Below are positions 1 through 12,837 of a stretch of DNA of 64,000 nucleotides, one piece after another. Within the stretch, counting starts at the first letter, position 1; every line of letters starts with the position of its first letter. The DNA is from Platerodrilus igneus (lineage: Eukaryota; Arthropoda; Insecta; Coleoptera; Lycidae). A program made the translations under genes and the position numbers. Location of the stretch: contig JARFIW010001109.1 of NCBI GenBank assembly GCA_036346225.1, positions 1,038,501-1,102,500 of the forward strand, given 5' to 3'. The notes beneath the pieces were generated by a model. It searched no databases, was not told the origin of the DNA, and saw only the letters and a program-made list of their open reading frames with translations.

Positions 1-3000
1 ACTTAACACGCACGACATACATTTGTAGTTAATTTACTATCAATTAGAGGTAGTCTTCATTTATACTATTTCTACTACCTTTTAGGTGGCCAACAAAATA
101 GAAGAAAACTTTTTAGATTTGCACTATTTTCAGTATCTTAAAATTGATAATTTTAGTTTAGAAATGATTGATTTTAAAATTTCAACGCTTTGAACGGATA
201 AATTCAAGACATCGCAGAAGAATTCGGAAATTACAGAATATAATCATCTTTTTTGATATCTACGCGTTGGGCGCCGTTTTCTATAGAGTTTTCCTCTTTG
301 AAAAAATCAGATTTGCTATTTTGTTCGCGTTCGGTTCGACTTATAAGTGCGAGGAAATATTTCTACATATGACATTCATTTTAAGTAAGAACTGAAGGAG
401 CTTAAATGTCGAAATTTCCTACACTTGACTAAATCGATGCAATAAATTTAGCATAGGGAGGGGGGCATTGATATCGAAGAGAACATTCATAGAAAGATCA
501 TTCAATTATGTTTGTTTTTATAATAATTGGAGTTATAATTTTGATTTTTTATGTTAAAGTTTAAAAGTGTATTGTGGTGTGTCGTTTGAGTCACCTAGAT
601 CCTGAAAAATGCGCTAAAAACGACTGTTAGAACCTACGACTCAGACTTAGACATGGGATTGGAATATACCCTAAAATACGAAATCCGGAAACCGTGAGCC
701 GGGAGTCGGGAGCCGGACTAAATACATAAACATCTTCAATAGCGAAGCACTAAAAGTATTAGACACTAATGAGTCACGCAGAAAAGTAAAAGAAGTTTTC
801 CATTACACAAGAATTTTCATGACTGCCCGTTTGAAATTATTATACTTTTTTAAATGAATATAACCTCACAATACAAAAATCAGGTGCTCAACACGTATTT
901 ATAAAATTGTTTATACAAATGCCGGAGCACAGAACAGAAAGAAAAAGAATTCCATAGAGCGCTTTTATTTTATTTAGATAGCAACACTAAGGAAATTCTT
1001 GAATATCAAACACATGCCTAGATAAGGAACCAGAAAGTATAAATCTGCACTTGTCAATTAAATAAAGGACCAGAAAAGTTGGTTGTCTAACTGAATGAAA
1101 GTGTGGCGAATCCGAATAGAAAGTGAAGTGGTCTTTAAATCGAGGAGGTAGTAAAATTTTCAACTAAAGAAATGAAAGATCCAAAATTAATTTCATTTTT
1201 AACCATAAAAGACCGTTCCAAATTAAAAATACCACTGACCTAAAATTGTGTTTTTGATACACACATTTTAGTTGATTTGAACCGGCAACCAAAAAAAAGT
1301 TGGTATGCCTGCACAAAAGCACGGAAAAGAAGTATAAGAATTCACTAAACTTTGATAATTTAAATCAACCTTATCCAATAAGAACTTAGGTTGATTGCTT
1401 TTGCGAAAGCTGAGAAACTGCTAAAGCACTACATAATGTGTGCTTTAAAAGAGGCGGTATACAAAAGAAGAGATGAAGTATACTTTTCCATCAATATTTT
1501 CATGGCTGTCAGGCAGTGGTAACTTCAAAAAGTTGAAGCAATTTCAGTTTTGCCAAATCTAGCATGAAGTAACTTATATAGTTGCCTATAAAATTGAAGG
1601 AACATGATCGCAATGGTGTTTTTTGGGCGATAAAGCCCATACAAGAGGTTCAAGTCTGGATAAAGAATCATTTTTAGAAGCGTTTACGCATTTCAACATG
1701 ACTGGAAAAATGCTCTAACGTTGTATACTGCCTTGGAAAATAAAATTATTTAAGCATTTTAGATCTTTATCTCTATGCCAGAGAATAACCGTAAGTGAAG
1801 TGGGGATCTACGCGTCTTAAATTTTGGAAGCTGAAAAGTTCTGTGCTTTGTTCCTCTTCCGTTTCAAATAACAGTTTTCAAATCTTTCAATTTTTATCTA
1901 TAAAATTTTAGTTAAACTTCTACTAGGAAGAGAAAAGCGCATTCAAGATTATATAGTAACTCTACAAGAAGTGCATTCACCTGAAAACGCAGTCATCGAT
2001 TGCAGTCGAAGTAAACTAGTTCGGCAGAAACTGGGATGTGCTACACCCGGTAAGCAATGACCTAGTTATCTATACACCGAAGAAAGCAGCTGAAAAACTA
2101 AAATGAAGTAAACATAAACTACATTATAAATAAGTCTACAGCACGTGCCTCAATTAATACATACATAAACTAGATAAAAACAATAAATAAAAACTTACTA
2201 GCTTAGCTTTGCATTTGATGGTTTTTTGAAATCTGGGGTTCTCCGCAATCATACTCTCAAATATTAGTGCTCACCATAATTGCCTTTGAAGCAGCATTTT
2301 TGAAATGCTTACTCGAATCAACCAGCACGCACTGAAGTCGTTATGAATACGTGTTGCTACTATAAAATTAGTTTCCGGCGTCCACCGCTTGACATCGTGA
2401 GGGCGTTAGCTTCCTCTCGAGCGCCGTGCTGTCTACCTCGAACGCCTTTATGGGCCTTTGATTTTGATACCCTTTTGTAGGTACGATGATATGGCTTTGT
2501 TCCTAAAAGATGCCCCCATTTAACGATTCATTTATTATGTGTAAATATCGAAGGGTTGTAGAAAAGGTCCATGCACAAATTTTCCAATTTAATTAATTAA
2601 GCAATTATTAAAAGCGTTTCAGTAAAAATTTCTCTGAGCTTGTAGCTCATTTAGGTCCTGATTTTCCAACCCTAAACTACAATCTTTTTATTTTAATATG
2701 GGGAGGATCTGTACTACAGATTAATATAAAACCACAATATACAAGGTGCTCGTTGAATTAATGGAATAACTTTGTACAATGGTTCAAGGAACAATTCTAA
2801 ACAAAAATGCTTATTAAATATTAATTAATTTTCAACATGAAACTAAGGACAAAAGTAATGCCACATTAGTTTTTTTAAACTGCATTTGTTCAATGTGGAA
2901 TTTTCAACAACACACAACTCTATCCATCGACGCAACTCTCCTTTGCAGTTATAATTTGTCATTTCGGTTTGTACTTTTTAAAATGCTCCATAAATACACT

Positions 3001-3169
3001 TGATTAGCTGTTCATGGTTTTCAGACTTGTTGCGCCTATATACAATGGATTTTATATGGTTTCAAACAAAGAAGTGCAATGGGTCGAGGTCTGGATACCT
3101 AGGGAGTCAATGAACTGGAGCGTTACGTTCGATCCATTTATTTCGAATCAGACTATTCGAACGTATGTA
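1..3169. other. AT-rich DNA, no gene recognised
   Basis: I see no reading frame with recognisable motifs on either strand. A slightly GC-richer patch lies near 2380-2490. A short imperfect inverted repeat at about 3119-3180 pairs GCGTTACGTTCG with a bulged copy ending GTAACGC. The 61-codon frame at 3014-3199 overlaps this inverted repeat and has no family features. Confidence 0.5.
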
Positions 3170-3470
3170 ACGCGTTGCGTTACGCTAGCTATAAATTAAA
3201 TGAGTAAAGAAAAGTCAGTAAATTTGAATCAACAAATTAAATATGGACACACCATGTATGCTAGATTTCACAAATAATTAATTTTAATTAAGCAAGATAT
3301 TCCAAATCTTGTTTCTGTAAAGGTCATTCAGTTAACAAACTTTAACTTTAAAAGGTATAACATTATTTCTTTTAACGGACGTAGTAATCTAGGATAATGA
3401 CTTAAATCAAAACGGCAAATGAAAACATATCTTAATATTACAAGACACGGTGTATGCATTTCATATGGAA
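3170..3470 (+). repeat. Dispersed repeat family A, copy 1
   Basis: This stretch resembles 55287-55545 in the same orientation. Shared blocks include the start of a region reading like CGCTA..TG/TATAA.TT, a block around AGATTT.ACAAATAAT, one around TTCCAA.TTTGTTTCT, and one like ATCTCAATATTRC/CTTAATATTAC. The similarity is discontinuous and diverged, as expected for an old interspersed element. No coding capacity is visible. Confidence 0.5.
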
Positions 3471-4519
3471 GGATAATTTACAATAGACAGATATCGTCCG
3501 ACCCGACGTTATAGCATAGATTAAAATTCATACGTTGTATAATAATCGCAATTAATAGAATTTGTATAGTAGAAGAAATGACAAAACTTAGACACACGAC
3601 GGAAAAGAATGAATTAATTATTTATGAATAGCAGATTAGAAAACATCCAAATGTAGTAATACGAGCGAGTAGGGGGGGCGTTAAAGTTGAAACTAAATAC
3701 AGCTTCAAGTTCAAGATGTAACGTTGACTTCGCGCAGGAAGAACTAACGCTGAGTGCGACATATTTTTAACTAGGGTGCGTTTCAATTCATATGTTTTGG
3801 AATCAATGTCATTGCGTCCGGTTAAAAGGGCTAGAACCTGGAGAGCTCAGCTTTGCAATAATTTCGTGTTGTGATGAGTAAAGAGAGTTCTTGTTCGAAT
3901 GCCGATGGATTCTGGGCATCCTCAAATTTAAATTAAATTAGACAATGATTAATATTATAAGCCTTTATGTTTATACTTTTTAATAATGGATATGCGTATT
4001 TTAAATGTAATCATGTAGTGGAATATTAATCAAACATAAAAGTAATTGTTTTGTTGATAGACGAATTAGTGACGGAGCTAGTAATAGTTAAATTTAAGTA
4101 TAATTTTTTCGTGCATGGAAGTGAGAAACATTTTAAAATATCAAAAAATATGTACATATGGAATTATAAATGTAAATTTTATTGGTGAAATTTAATATTA
4201 GTTAAGCATAAAATACTAGTATTTAAAATGAACAATGAAATGACAAAGGAAAAAGTTGGTATTTAACTGTTTTCTAGGTTTGTTATTATAGGTATTTCCA
4301 GAAATTAGAATTCAAAAGTCATGTAATTTAATATAGGAAACGGTAAAATTAGAGTGATAATATTTTGATTAATTTAATTTATATTTCATCTTGTTGTAAT
4401 TTAGTCATAACTCCTAGGATATGAGATATGCAATATCCATAACACCCGGGGCGTAATGGAGGGTGTACTAGTTTTATAACGCTCGCAAATTATGCCCTCA
4501 GAAACAAATCAATTTTTTT

Positions 4520-4977
4520 AGCTATTTATGCACCAAGTATGTTATTAAGCTTTCTCATAGCTCTGTTTAGATTTAATGGATAACAAACTTTCAGTTGCGT
4601 TTAGCGCTTGCTTTGCAATTATTGCTGGCAACTCTTGATCAGCCATTTTGCACTATTAATATTAAACAAACGTGATAAGTGTCCAAAACATAGGAACGTC
4701 AAACTGTTTATTGTCATCATGGAAAACATGATGTAGGTGTGTTTAATATTTATATAGGAAAATCCAAGGTGAATTCTAAAATAGAAAACCAACCTATCAC
4801 CTATTTTTTATTTTATATATGAAATGAAATATAAAATCTTGTATGCACCACTTGTGTTACTAGATTATAACGCCTATCGGGCGACTCGATCCATCTCTCG
4901 GGCCATAGGCCCTGAAGCTGGATGAGTCGCCCTCCGGGCGTTATCATCTTAATAACACACTTGGCGCATAAATAGCT
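4520..4977. repeat. Inverted-repeat element with 28-bp arms
   Basis: The left arm (4520-4547) and the reverse complement of the right arm (4950-4977) match at about 26 of 28 positions, starting AGCTATTTATGC. The arms lie about 400 bp apart. Similarity extends a little outward as a poly-T run on each side. The 78-bp palindrome at 4867-4944 sits just inside the right arm. This looks like a MITE-like or foldback-like element, but I cannot define target-site duplications. Confidence 0.55.
4867..4944. repeat. 78-bp near-perfect palindrome (hairpin or MITE-like)
   Basis: The segment begins ATAACGCC and ends GGGCGTTAT. Nested paired blocks are GGGCGACTC with GAGTCGCCC, ATCCA with TGGAT, and GGGCC with GGCCC around a 3-nt ATA centre. 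It is far richer in GC than its surroundings. It could extrude as a cruciform or fold in RNA. The reading frame crossing it is a by-product. Confidence 0.7.
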
Positions 4978-5534
4978 ATTAATAATCTTTTTTAGAATTT
5001 CTTTTAGTAATACCTGACAGGGCGAGGTTAAGAAACTAGGATTTTTAAGTATGTTTGTATTTACCTTGCAATTATTTAATGTCAATAGAGGTTAAGTTTA
5101 GGTTGAATTTTATTTGAATTATTTAGGAACTAGGTAAACAGACTAATTTGTTTAAGGATGTCCAGTCACCCTAGTGATGGAATCGTGTTCGGAAAGCATA
5201 TTATGTTTCAATTTTGTTTAATTTGATCACAATTTTGATGGGTGTTTTTAAGGTAATGTAGAGAGAGGTAAAGTATACTTTCATAAATTTAGGAAACCGA
5301 ACGCAAAGGAGACTTAGGCAGAATAACCGCCTTCCGTGTATGGATAATATCGAATGAATTGCTGAGATATAGCGGTTTGGCACCCCCTTAACTATGAAAA
5401 AGAGAAAAAGCCTTTTAGGGTAAGTGAATATAGTAACGTAGTTAGTTTGTATTTCGGCCACTTAATTTTTCTTATTTCGAATTTTTTTATCTTGTTTTAT
5501 AATTTTTCCATAGTAACCCACTGTCACGCCACTG

Positions 5535-6190
5535 TAGTTAGCCGTCATCATCATCATTAGGTCTTCAGTCCTGGAACTGGTTAGACGCGTACCCTCATTG
5601 TTTCCTATTCTGAACTAACCTACACATTTTCCTGAAATTTGCACAGTCTGCATTTATCACTACCTGATCTAGGTCTACATCTACCTCCTTTTTCCTATCT
5701 CTGCTTGTAAATATATCTCATAATATTCCCCAAAAATGCCTTAGAACGTATTCTACCCTTCTATTTCTTCTATTTTTTCCAAAGACATGTTTATTCCCCT
5801 ACTATTACTATAACCTATTTGTTATTAACTTTGTCTGTCCATGCTATCATCCTCATACATCTGAAGCACAATATTCCAAAAGGCTGCTACCGTTTTTCTG
5901 TCTGCTTTTCCTACTGCCCGTATTTCATCGGCATACTGTGCTCTACACATGCTTTCAACAAATTTCTTCTTGTTTCTATGCTTGTTGTCTTTGATCATAG
6001 GTGCTGTTTTCTCTTGTTAGACGCAGTTCGGTCCTCTTCTATTGTTTTACAGTTACACACCCTATTTTTCCGTCATTCAATGGTTGTAAAGGGAGGTAAG
6101 CAGCCTGTGACTGCCAAGTTCCCCCAGCACTTGAACATCTTTTCCAATATACCTTTTCGCAGAGTCAACTTTTGTATCTGTTTATAATAA
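5535..6190 (-). pseudogene. RTE-like LINE 3' end, decayed (C-terminal RT region and tail)
   Basis: Read on the minus strand, short blocks in different frames resemble the C-terminal region that follows reverse transcriptase in RTE-like insect LINEs. Near 5880-5840 there is a helix-like AAFG..CFRCMRMI.WTDKVNN block, which corresponds to the family's ...EAFEMW.YRRMLRI.WTDKVTN. Close to the end there is a weak ASNQFQD block followed by a stop. The element ends in a short GAT repeat (plus strand ATC at 5545-5560), a 3' end common for these LINEs. Several frameshifts and stops show it is dead. The same family is better preserved at 32620-35985. The clade name is inferred from motif memory. Confidence 0.55.
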
Positions 6191-6214
6191 TCATTAGATT
6201 TATATGTGCTTATT

Positions 6215-6305
6215 TTTTCGTCATTAGGTTGGACATGTTACTCCACTTATTTGTATTCTAAGCTACCCTACACAGTTCCTTGAAATGTGGGCGGCTGGCT
6301 TCCAG
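6215..6305 (-). repeat. Second, truncated LINE 3'-end fragment
   Basis: The block CGTCATTAGG, then TTCTAAGCTACCCTACACA, then CCTTGAAATGTGGG parallels the sequence at about 5550-5650 (CATCATTAGG, TTCTGAACTAACCTACACA, CCTGAAATTTGCAC). It is therefore a diverged second copy of the same 3' end in the same orientation. Only about 90 bp remain. Confidence 0.5.
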
Positions 6306-8029
6306 AAAGGGAGGGGGGTGTTATGGTTTACGGAAGCGGGAATGGGCGCCAGGGTCGGAACCGCTACTAAAAACCTAGAACCTTGACCCAAAGGTTCCGA
6401 GCAAGCACAAGGCAAAGCAATAGCCTCCCAGAGTCCCGAAATCTCAATTCCCTTTCCACAATAACAAATCTCATAAAGTCAAACTCAGAGGGATTAAATA
6501 CATGATTTAATACCAGCGGCAAAATTACATGGATTAGAATGCTGAAATAATCACAAAATAACCTGTAAAGTAATATAATGTTAAAGCATAAACTATTTGC
6601 AGTAAATGAAATAATAAATGGTGAAAACAAACTTATTTGCAATAGGCAAAATAACAGATGGCACAAACGGTTACTAAAATAAACAACATGAATAAGTAAA
6701 CGTCTTAACTATGTAAAACTATTACATAGCGCGGGTTCCGATCCGCTAAAATTTGTGTTGATTTAGATGTGACCCACTATCGGCACTACATGTGGCATGT
6801 AGCGCTGCAGTCAAATATTAGAGGGGGGAGTATGTAATAGTCGTTTTGGTATACCAACACAGACCTGGTTTCAATAAATAAAATACCATAATAATAGAAG
6901 AGGGTTGCATGGAATCATAGCGGAAGGGGTTCCGTACCCGTTCAATAACATAGGGACTGTATTGTGGGAAATATAGCAAAAAAAAAATGTCGGTGGAGGA
7001 GGTAAACTACACTGTACATTTACAAAAGCTAGCGACGGGCATGAATAGGCGTTATGACTATTAAATACAAGTAAACTTTAAATCAATACTACATAGAGGG
7101 GATTAGACATAAACATTTAAACTAACATGGGTAATATTCGCACAAGTATTAAGTGACGGTAATGGGGCTCTTAAAAATTGTTACATCTTGAATTAACTTA
7201 TTTGTATAGCTTAATTTATAAGTAAATCTTTTGTAAATATAAATTTCAGAACACCCAGTATTGATGGTATAAATTGTAAAAATAAATAAGCAAGTAAAAT
7301 ACGAGTGCAACCCTATTTAAACACTGGTGGTGAATGAAGGAAAGATCTAACTCACCCTGTATGGCTGTCTAATAGTACCTTAACCAAGTTGAGGCGGGTC
7401 CAAGCACACCTGGGCCTTGATGTCTATGGCAAATAGCGTCAACGGCCACGACAGGGGCGTATGTCCATCAAGATCAATTTGCAACAGGTTCCGCACGGAC
7501 AAAGCGTAAGATCATCCCATAACCATTAGGCTCAACGACAAAACGCAGCAATCACAAAAGGGGGATGGCAAACCAATACGGAAGAGCTAAGAGCTAATCA
7601 GAAGAAAAGGGGAAGAAAAGCCGCTGCAAAAATATAAAAGATAAATTAATATAATCGCAGGATTGGCTACTTACGCTCTTCGGCTTAATCATTAGATGAT
7701 AAGATCGACTAAATCAGGTGTAAACAAGAAGTACCATTTTAACAATGAGTTAAATAACTTCAACGCTAAATGCATGCAAATCCACCAATTTAGGCGATTA
7801 TCAAATTAAACAACTCAAAACCGAATATACAACTACACTTAGCGTAATCAAATCGTAAAATGCTATTATCGAAGTAAGTAACGTTCGTCTGCCGGTCCTA
7901 AGAGGGATCGAGATAACAAAACTAGTTGCACGGGCAAGGTCACGCGTAATTAAATAACAGGAGATTTCCAATACTGTACTAAGCGTTATAAAACATAAGG
8001 CTAATACAATTGAATATTTAAATTATAAT
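6306..8029. other. Unassigned DNA with two polypurine/TG junctions
   Basis: Two purine runs are each followed closely by TG: GGGAGGGGGG then TGTTATGG near 6309-6326, and GAGGGGGGAG then TATGTAATAG near 6822-6840. This arrangement is typical of the polypurine tract and start of a 3' LTR. I could not find partner LTRs or target duplications, so no element is called. The rest shows no gene. Confidence 0.35.
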
Positions 8030-8340
8030 GGACGTTGATTTGAACGTTACAACTTTAGTACCGGAATTCACAGAAGCGACTGTATTTTTAATGAGTGCCA
8101 TTATGGTGTGTTTATATATAATGTCCACAATTATCGTTCCAACCTTTCGTGCATTTTCCTTATATAGCACTATAAAGATATTGGAGGCAACAAAGTTAGA
8201 AAGTTTTGGAAACCAAATCACCAAGACCTTGAGAGAAGCACGTCGCTAGACGTGATAATAACTTTATAATTTGTATATAGTAATTTGAACGACTAAAATT
8301 TAATAATTAATTATGTAATTGTGTTGCGGTAAACGGTAGA
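8030..8340 (+). repeat. Dispersed repeat family B, copy 1 (possible old coding tail)
   Basis: The sequence matches 12838-13140 in the same orientation over about 300 bp, including CCGGAATT.A..GAAGCGACTGT, GTCCACAATTATCGTTCCAAC, an AAACC.AATCACCAA..CCTTGA block and a shared AAAATTTAATAATTAATTA end. A 73-codon frame (8028-8249) covers much of it, but the frame is not conserved in copy 2. I do not recognise the family. Confidence 0.6.
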
Positions 8341-10137
8341 CATTGCGCTACAAATAATAATTACATTGCTTGTTAATTATAAAATGTTAAGCTTGCCTTC
8401 TGCCTTTCTTTCTACTAATAATAATCATGATTTTAAATTATAATTGTTTTGCGAATAGCTTAACTTAATTTACGGCTTTGAAATTTTATACCTAATTACG
8501 ATTTCAGATCTCATGTTTAGCAGGTGACCTATAAATAATTTATTTTTGTAATTTAGTACTTACTGAATAGATCAAGTTAAAGTTCACTCATCGTTTATGT
8601 AAATTTTCGTAGGATAGTTATTCTTAATTTTTATTAAGTCTTTAAAATATTTTAAAGTTTTCATTTAAGATTTCGATATTTAATAATCAGGCTTTTCCCG
8701 TTTTAAAGGTTTTTATATTTAAATAGGCTTTTGTAAAAAATTTTCTTTTTGATATTTTTTTACATATCAACTTAACCTATATTTTGAAAACTTTTATATG
8801 CCGAGTTACCAATAAAAATGCGTGAGTTAACTATTTCATTCATTTTTTTCGAAAATTAAATTAAAATTTTTAAGATGAAATCCTACATTTAAAAATTAAA
8901 AAAGTTTGTTTCGGACTTACTTTACGCAATATTTTACAAGTAAAAATACAAAATAAACCTAGAATGCAACTTAAAACAATTCTTATCAGAAAAAGCACGA
9001 TACACCAATTCCTCGTGCCATAAGTTTGGATTTCGACAAAAACGTTGAAGAACTTTCTGATTCTTTTGATTATTGTCCGTTAAAATATTGCGAATCCGCT
9101 CTCGTTTTATTCACCTAAAACATTTTGCTGATAATGCTACTCTACAATAATCAATACTTCTTTTGAAATATAACTTATACTATAAAATATTTTATACTGC
9201 ATAATATCTGTTGTTCTTATCCTTTATTAATTTTTGTCTTATATCCCATATTGAAACACTTTAGTTTTTCTAAATTTTTTTATTTTTTTGATAATTTGCT
9301 TTCAAATTTTTTCGTTCGCTTGACTTTGATTTTTTATTTGTACAAATACCTTTAATTTTTTATTCTTTGACCCCATAAATATTTAAACTAATTCAATAAT
9401 TTTTTAAATATTTTCTCGGTTGATAATTTCCACCGCCCTCTCCCTCCATTTATGATTGTTATATCAGTGGAATGAATAACGCAATAAATCTTTAGGACTT
9501 GTCGGAGCTGACGTTGAGTTAACACTTTTCAAATATGGTAAACATGGCGGACGACAATCATGCCATGTTAATAAAAGTGAATATTCGCAGTTGCAGAGAC
9601 AGGAAATTTTATATCTTATGTTTTTATCTTGGAGTTTTTACCAGTTATCCTATATGCTTTCCTTTCACGCTTTCATTTCACTTTTTCCTTTATTTCTGAC
9701 AAAAGAGTTTCATTGCATTTTTTTGTTCAACATACCATTTTTTATTATGGTTGTGGAAATTTATCAAATATAGCTTTTTCTTATCGATTGTTGATACCTA
9801 TGGGTTGTGTATGTCTACTATTGAGAATAGCAGAAAATTTTTGTTTCTTTTACTAAGCAGGGGGTTCTTCAAATTTCCAGTCCCTTTTATTTGGGGACGG
9901 TCATTTATCTCTCCTATAGCACGCTTGTTCGAAAACATAACTTTTCATATCCCGCTGCCTCTTTCTACACCATATTCTTCCCCTGATGGGCCTATCTTAA
10001 GTCCCAAAAACTAACGTCTGTTACAAAGGAGTAGTGCTCCCCAACTTCGTGTTACTGAAGTCGGTTTTGGTGCGTCGAGTAGCACTTTTCAATTCACCTC
10101 GCTTACCGTCTTTTGCTTGATGCGAGGTCTCCTTCTT
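8341..10137. other. AT-rich DNA, no gene recognised
   Basis: Strong T bias in 9180-9800 produces phenylalanine-rich frames of 60-87 codons without motifs. I see no transposon ends or repeats here beyond simple T runs. Confidence 0.5.
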
Positions 10138-10436
10138 CTGGCGTCGCTGTGGATCAGTGTAGTAAGCGTAAGACCGCGGATCCCAAGGTGCTGGGTTTGA
10201 ATCCCGACACGGCCGACTGCTTGAAAAATGGCAGGTGAGCATTTTTCACAAAAATTACGCCCTCGTTCGGATGAGAGGTTAAATGGAGGTCCCGTGTGTG
10301 AGTGTTGTCACGCACGTTAAAGATCCATACCTTGCCTGGAACAGCAAGTGTTCGGCAAAATTCTAAATTTCCAGGCAACAAAAAACTCGCCTCCTGGCCA
10401 ATGTAGTACCTTCGAGTAGAGTATTAGAAATGTAAA
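10138..10436 (+). mobile_element. tRNA-derived SINE, copy 1
   Basis: This is about 300 bp related to four other copies (15081, 38863, 41121, 54604). The head is tRNA-like: a degenerate box A near 10150-10162 and a box B reading GGTTTGAATCC at about 10193-10203. The body then follows with the shared GAGCATTTTTCACAAAAAT, GATGAGAGG and CCCGTGTGTGAGTG blocks, and the tail with AATGTAGTACCTTCG. It encodes no protein; a SINE relies on a LINE reverse transcriptase for mobility. Frames across it are not genes. Confidence 0.8.
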
Positions 10437-10511
10437 TGCACGGTTGTCTTTTTCTGTCTTCGCCTTGCAAGCTACTATGGCATCCAACTGATTCCAACCT
10501 ATTATATTAAT

Positions 10512-10640
10512 ATATATTAATGTGGTATGGTATTCTCGCCCTACGTTAATGTGCTATTTCTATTTAATATGATATTCTCGTCCCACGTTGGCGCGGCAGT
10601 ATTATTTGATATGATAACGCCGCACGCCGATGTAATAAAC
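10512..10640. repeat. Short tandem repeat, about 45-bp unit
   Basis: The block TATTCTCG.CC.ACGTT recurs with period about 45-50 bp (10530 and 10570), and a weaker third unit carries CGCCG..CGCCGATGTAAT. Between two and three degenerate copies are present. Confidence 0.5.
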
Positions 10641-10699
10641 GTCCAGTTTCCTGCTGTCCGCCACCGCTCTGTGTTTTTTAATATTCGAATTTAATTATG

Positions 10700-12352
10700 C
10701 CACGACTAGGTCAGTTTAATTCACACAGAGTGCACAACGTTACGTTGATCAAATAATTTACCCCTTTTCCCTTAAATCTTACCTGCTTAGAATGATAAAA
10801 CGAAGTCGATCAATATTTGTATAATAAAAAGAAATAATTTCTACACTTTACAGTTTTGTAATCTGACAAATAAACCCTTAAATCAATTAATAATATTTAG
10901 ATTATTTATCCCAAAAATTGTATCTCCCTTTGTCTAATTTAAAAATATCAAAAACGACACTTTTACTGAAAATCTAGAACGTTCAAGACCTTTCCCCCTT
11001 TTTACGTAAATTTCTACGTATTAAAAAATATTTTTGTTGACTCCTTACAAAGTAGAAAAATATAGTCAGTGTTTTAATTAAAATTTAAAATGATTCCTTA
11101 TACTAGTTAGCCCTGACCTAACCCCTTTGGCCTGCTGCTACGTGTTGTGGATCAACACCCCTTTATTATCTTCAATCAAGTTGCTTCGTTAAAACAATGC
11201 TCTGCTTTGTGCGTTTGAACCAATAATTTTATTCAGTATTGTTAATCTTTGTTTCCAAACTTTACCTCGTGCTTTATTTGGATTTCCAGAGCGCTACTCA
11301 TATTTACCTGGATGCTACTCAGATTTCCCAACTTCGATTTATCGGGTGCAACTTAGATTTCCCAACTTAGATATCTCAACTTAGAGCCCTACATTATAAA
11401 CATTTAACCTAAATTAATTGACAAATTTCTACTCACGTTTTCAGCAAACGGTGAAAGCTTTTTCATATAATAATTTGTTCTCAAATATTATATAACACCA
11501 CTTTTCACAGATTTTAATAATTTAATTTGAAATTTATTTCGACGCGTAAATTTTCCAGTAACAGTGATGCAGCTTTGACGTGGTTCAAATTGAGACTGAG
11601 CCTCCTATTAAACTCTGGGAGTTATATAGCTTATGCTATCTAAATTTCATTGATTTATCTGAACTGTCGTTCAAAGTCTTGTAACCAACCATAAGTTGTT
11701 TTGGATATTCCTAGGAGTTTTATAATTTTAATTCTCATGAAACTATTCCGTGGTTACGTATTCTGCTCGTATTATATTATTTCTCGATCTTTGGCCGCTT
11801 GTTTTGTTATTATTACTGGAAATTTAAATTTACCTTGGTCTTTAATTTCGCTTATGGCTTTTGTTTGTGTAGATAAAGCTTTTGGGGAATTTAAAAAATA
11901 AACTGATGTAACATGAATGATGTAAATCAACATGTTTTTGTTTATGTCTTGTATTTAAAACTTATTTTGAAATGTGCGTTTCTTATAAAAGCGCTTTACA
12001 ATATTCTTTCTTTATCGCATGCTTAATTGCGTGATGACTTACTAGGTTTTATCTTATTCCATGCGTATCTATTTGTTTATAAATTTATAAACGCTTCTTG
12101 AAGTAGTTTAATTGCATGTATAATTATCTCTCTGCTGAATATGTGTTATAGTATTGAAAGACATGCTTACTGGCATTGACTAAAGTTATTTGCGGTCTTT
12201 ATGCATGGTGTTAAATGTTTGCTCTTTGCATAATATGCGAATTATTTATTTTTATGCTAAATAAATGCACTTTTCTAATTGCTATTGCTATTTACATTTA
12301 CTACGCGACCCTTACGGCTAAATACACCCCTAAATAACCCCCTTACCATAGC
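10700..12352. other. Unassigned AT-rich DNA
   Basis: A short low-order repetition of GATTTCCCAACTT and related words occurs at about 11290-11390. No gene or element is recognised in the rest. Confidence 0.45.
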
Positions 12353-12353
12353 A

Positions 12354-12373
12354 ATATATATATATATATATAT
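12354..12373. repeat. (TA)n microsatellite
   Basis: An uninterrupted AT alternation of about 20 bp. Confidence 0.9.
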
Positions 12374-12507
12374 TTTTATTTTTAATTTTCAATTATTTAA
12401 GTGTTATGCTGTGATAATGTGAATAAATTTCACGAAACGTCGCATACAATTCAAGTTTTTAATTTTTAATTTTTATACTTCGGTCCTCAGTAACTGTAAT
12501 CAGTTTT

Positions 12508-12512
<5 letters not shown>

Positions 12513-12551
<39 letters not shown>
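12513..12551. repeat. (TA)n microsatellite
   Basis: An uninterrupted AT alternation of about 39 bp, the longest TA run in the window. Confidence 0.9.
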
Positions 12552-12554
<3 letters not shown>

Positions 12555-12837
12555 TAAATCTGTTGCATTTTGTATAAAAATATATACATTTTTTTGTTTT
12601 CTAACTCCGGTCCATGTTATTTTACAAATTATTATTTACATTGTCAGATTAAATGATTTCGACAAACATAGATATGTTAAGATACGGCCTCGGGGATTTT
12701 TATCGCTCTCAGAAAAATTATATTAACATGCGCTATTGAAGTGACGGCGCTCTCTATTCTAATTGAATGTAAGACATCAGCCGGTTTAAATGGTCTAATC
12801 CCGTAGGAACGAATAAGTTCTGGGATTATAGGGTAAT

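Noticed and set aside
5201..5461. 86-codon minus-strand frame as a small gene
   Set aside because: No motif, no repeat support and no conserved neighbour; consistent with chance.
6309..6840. Two polypurine-then-TG junctions as LTR starts
   Set aside because: No second LTR, primer site or target duplication could be found, so they are noted only inside the unassigned stretch.
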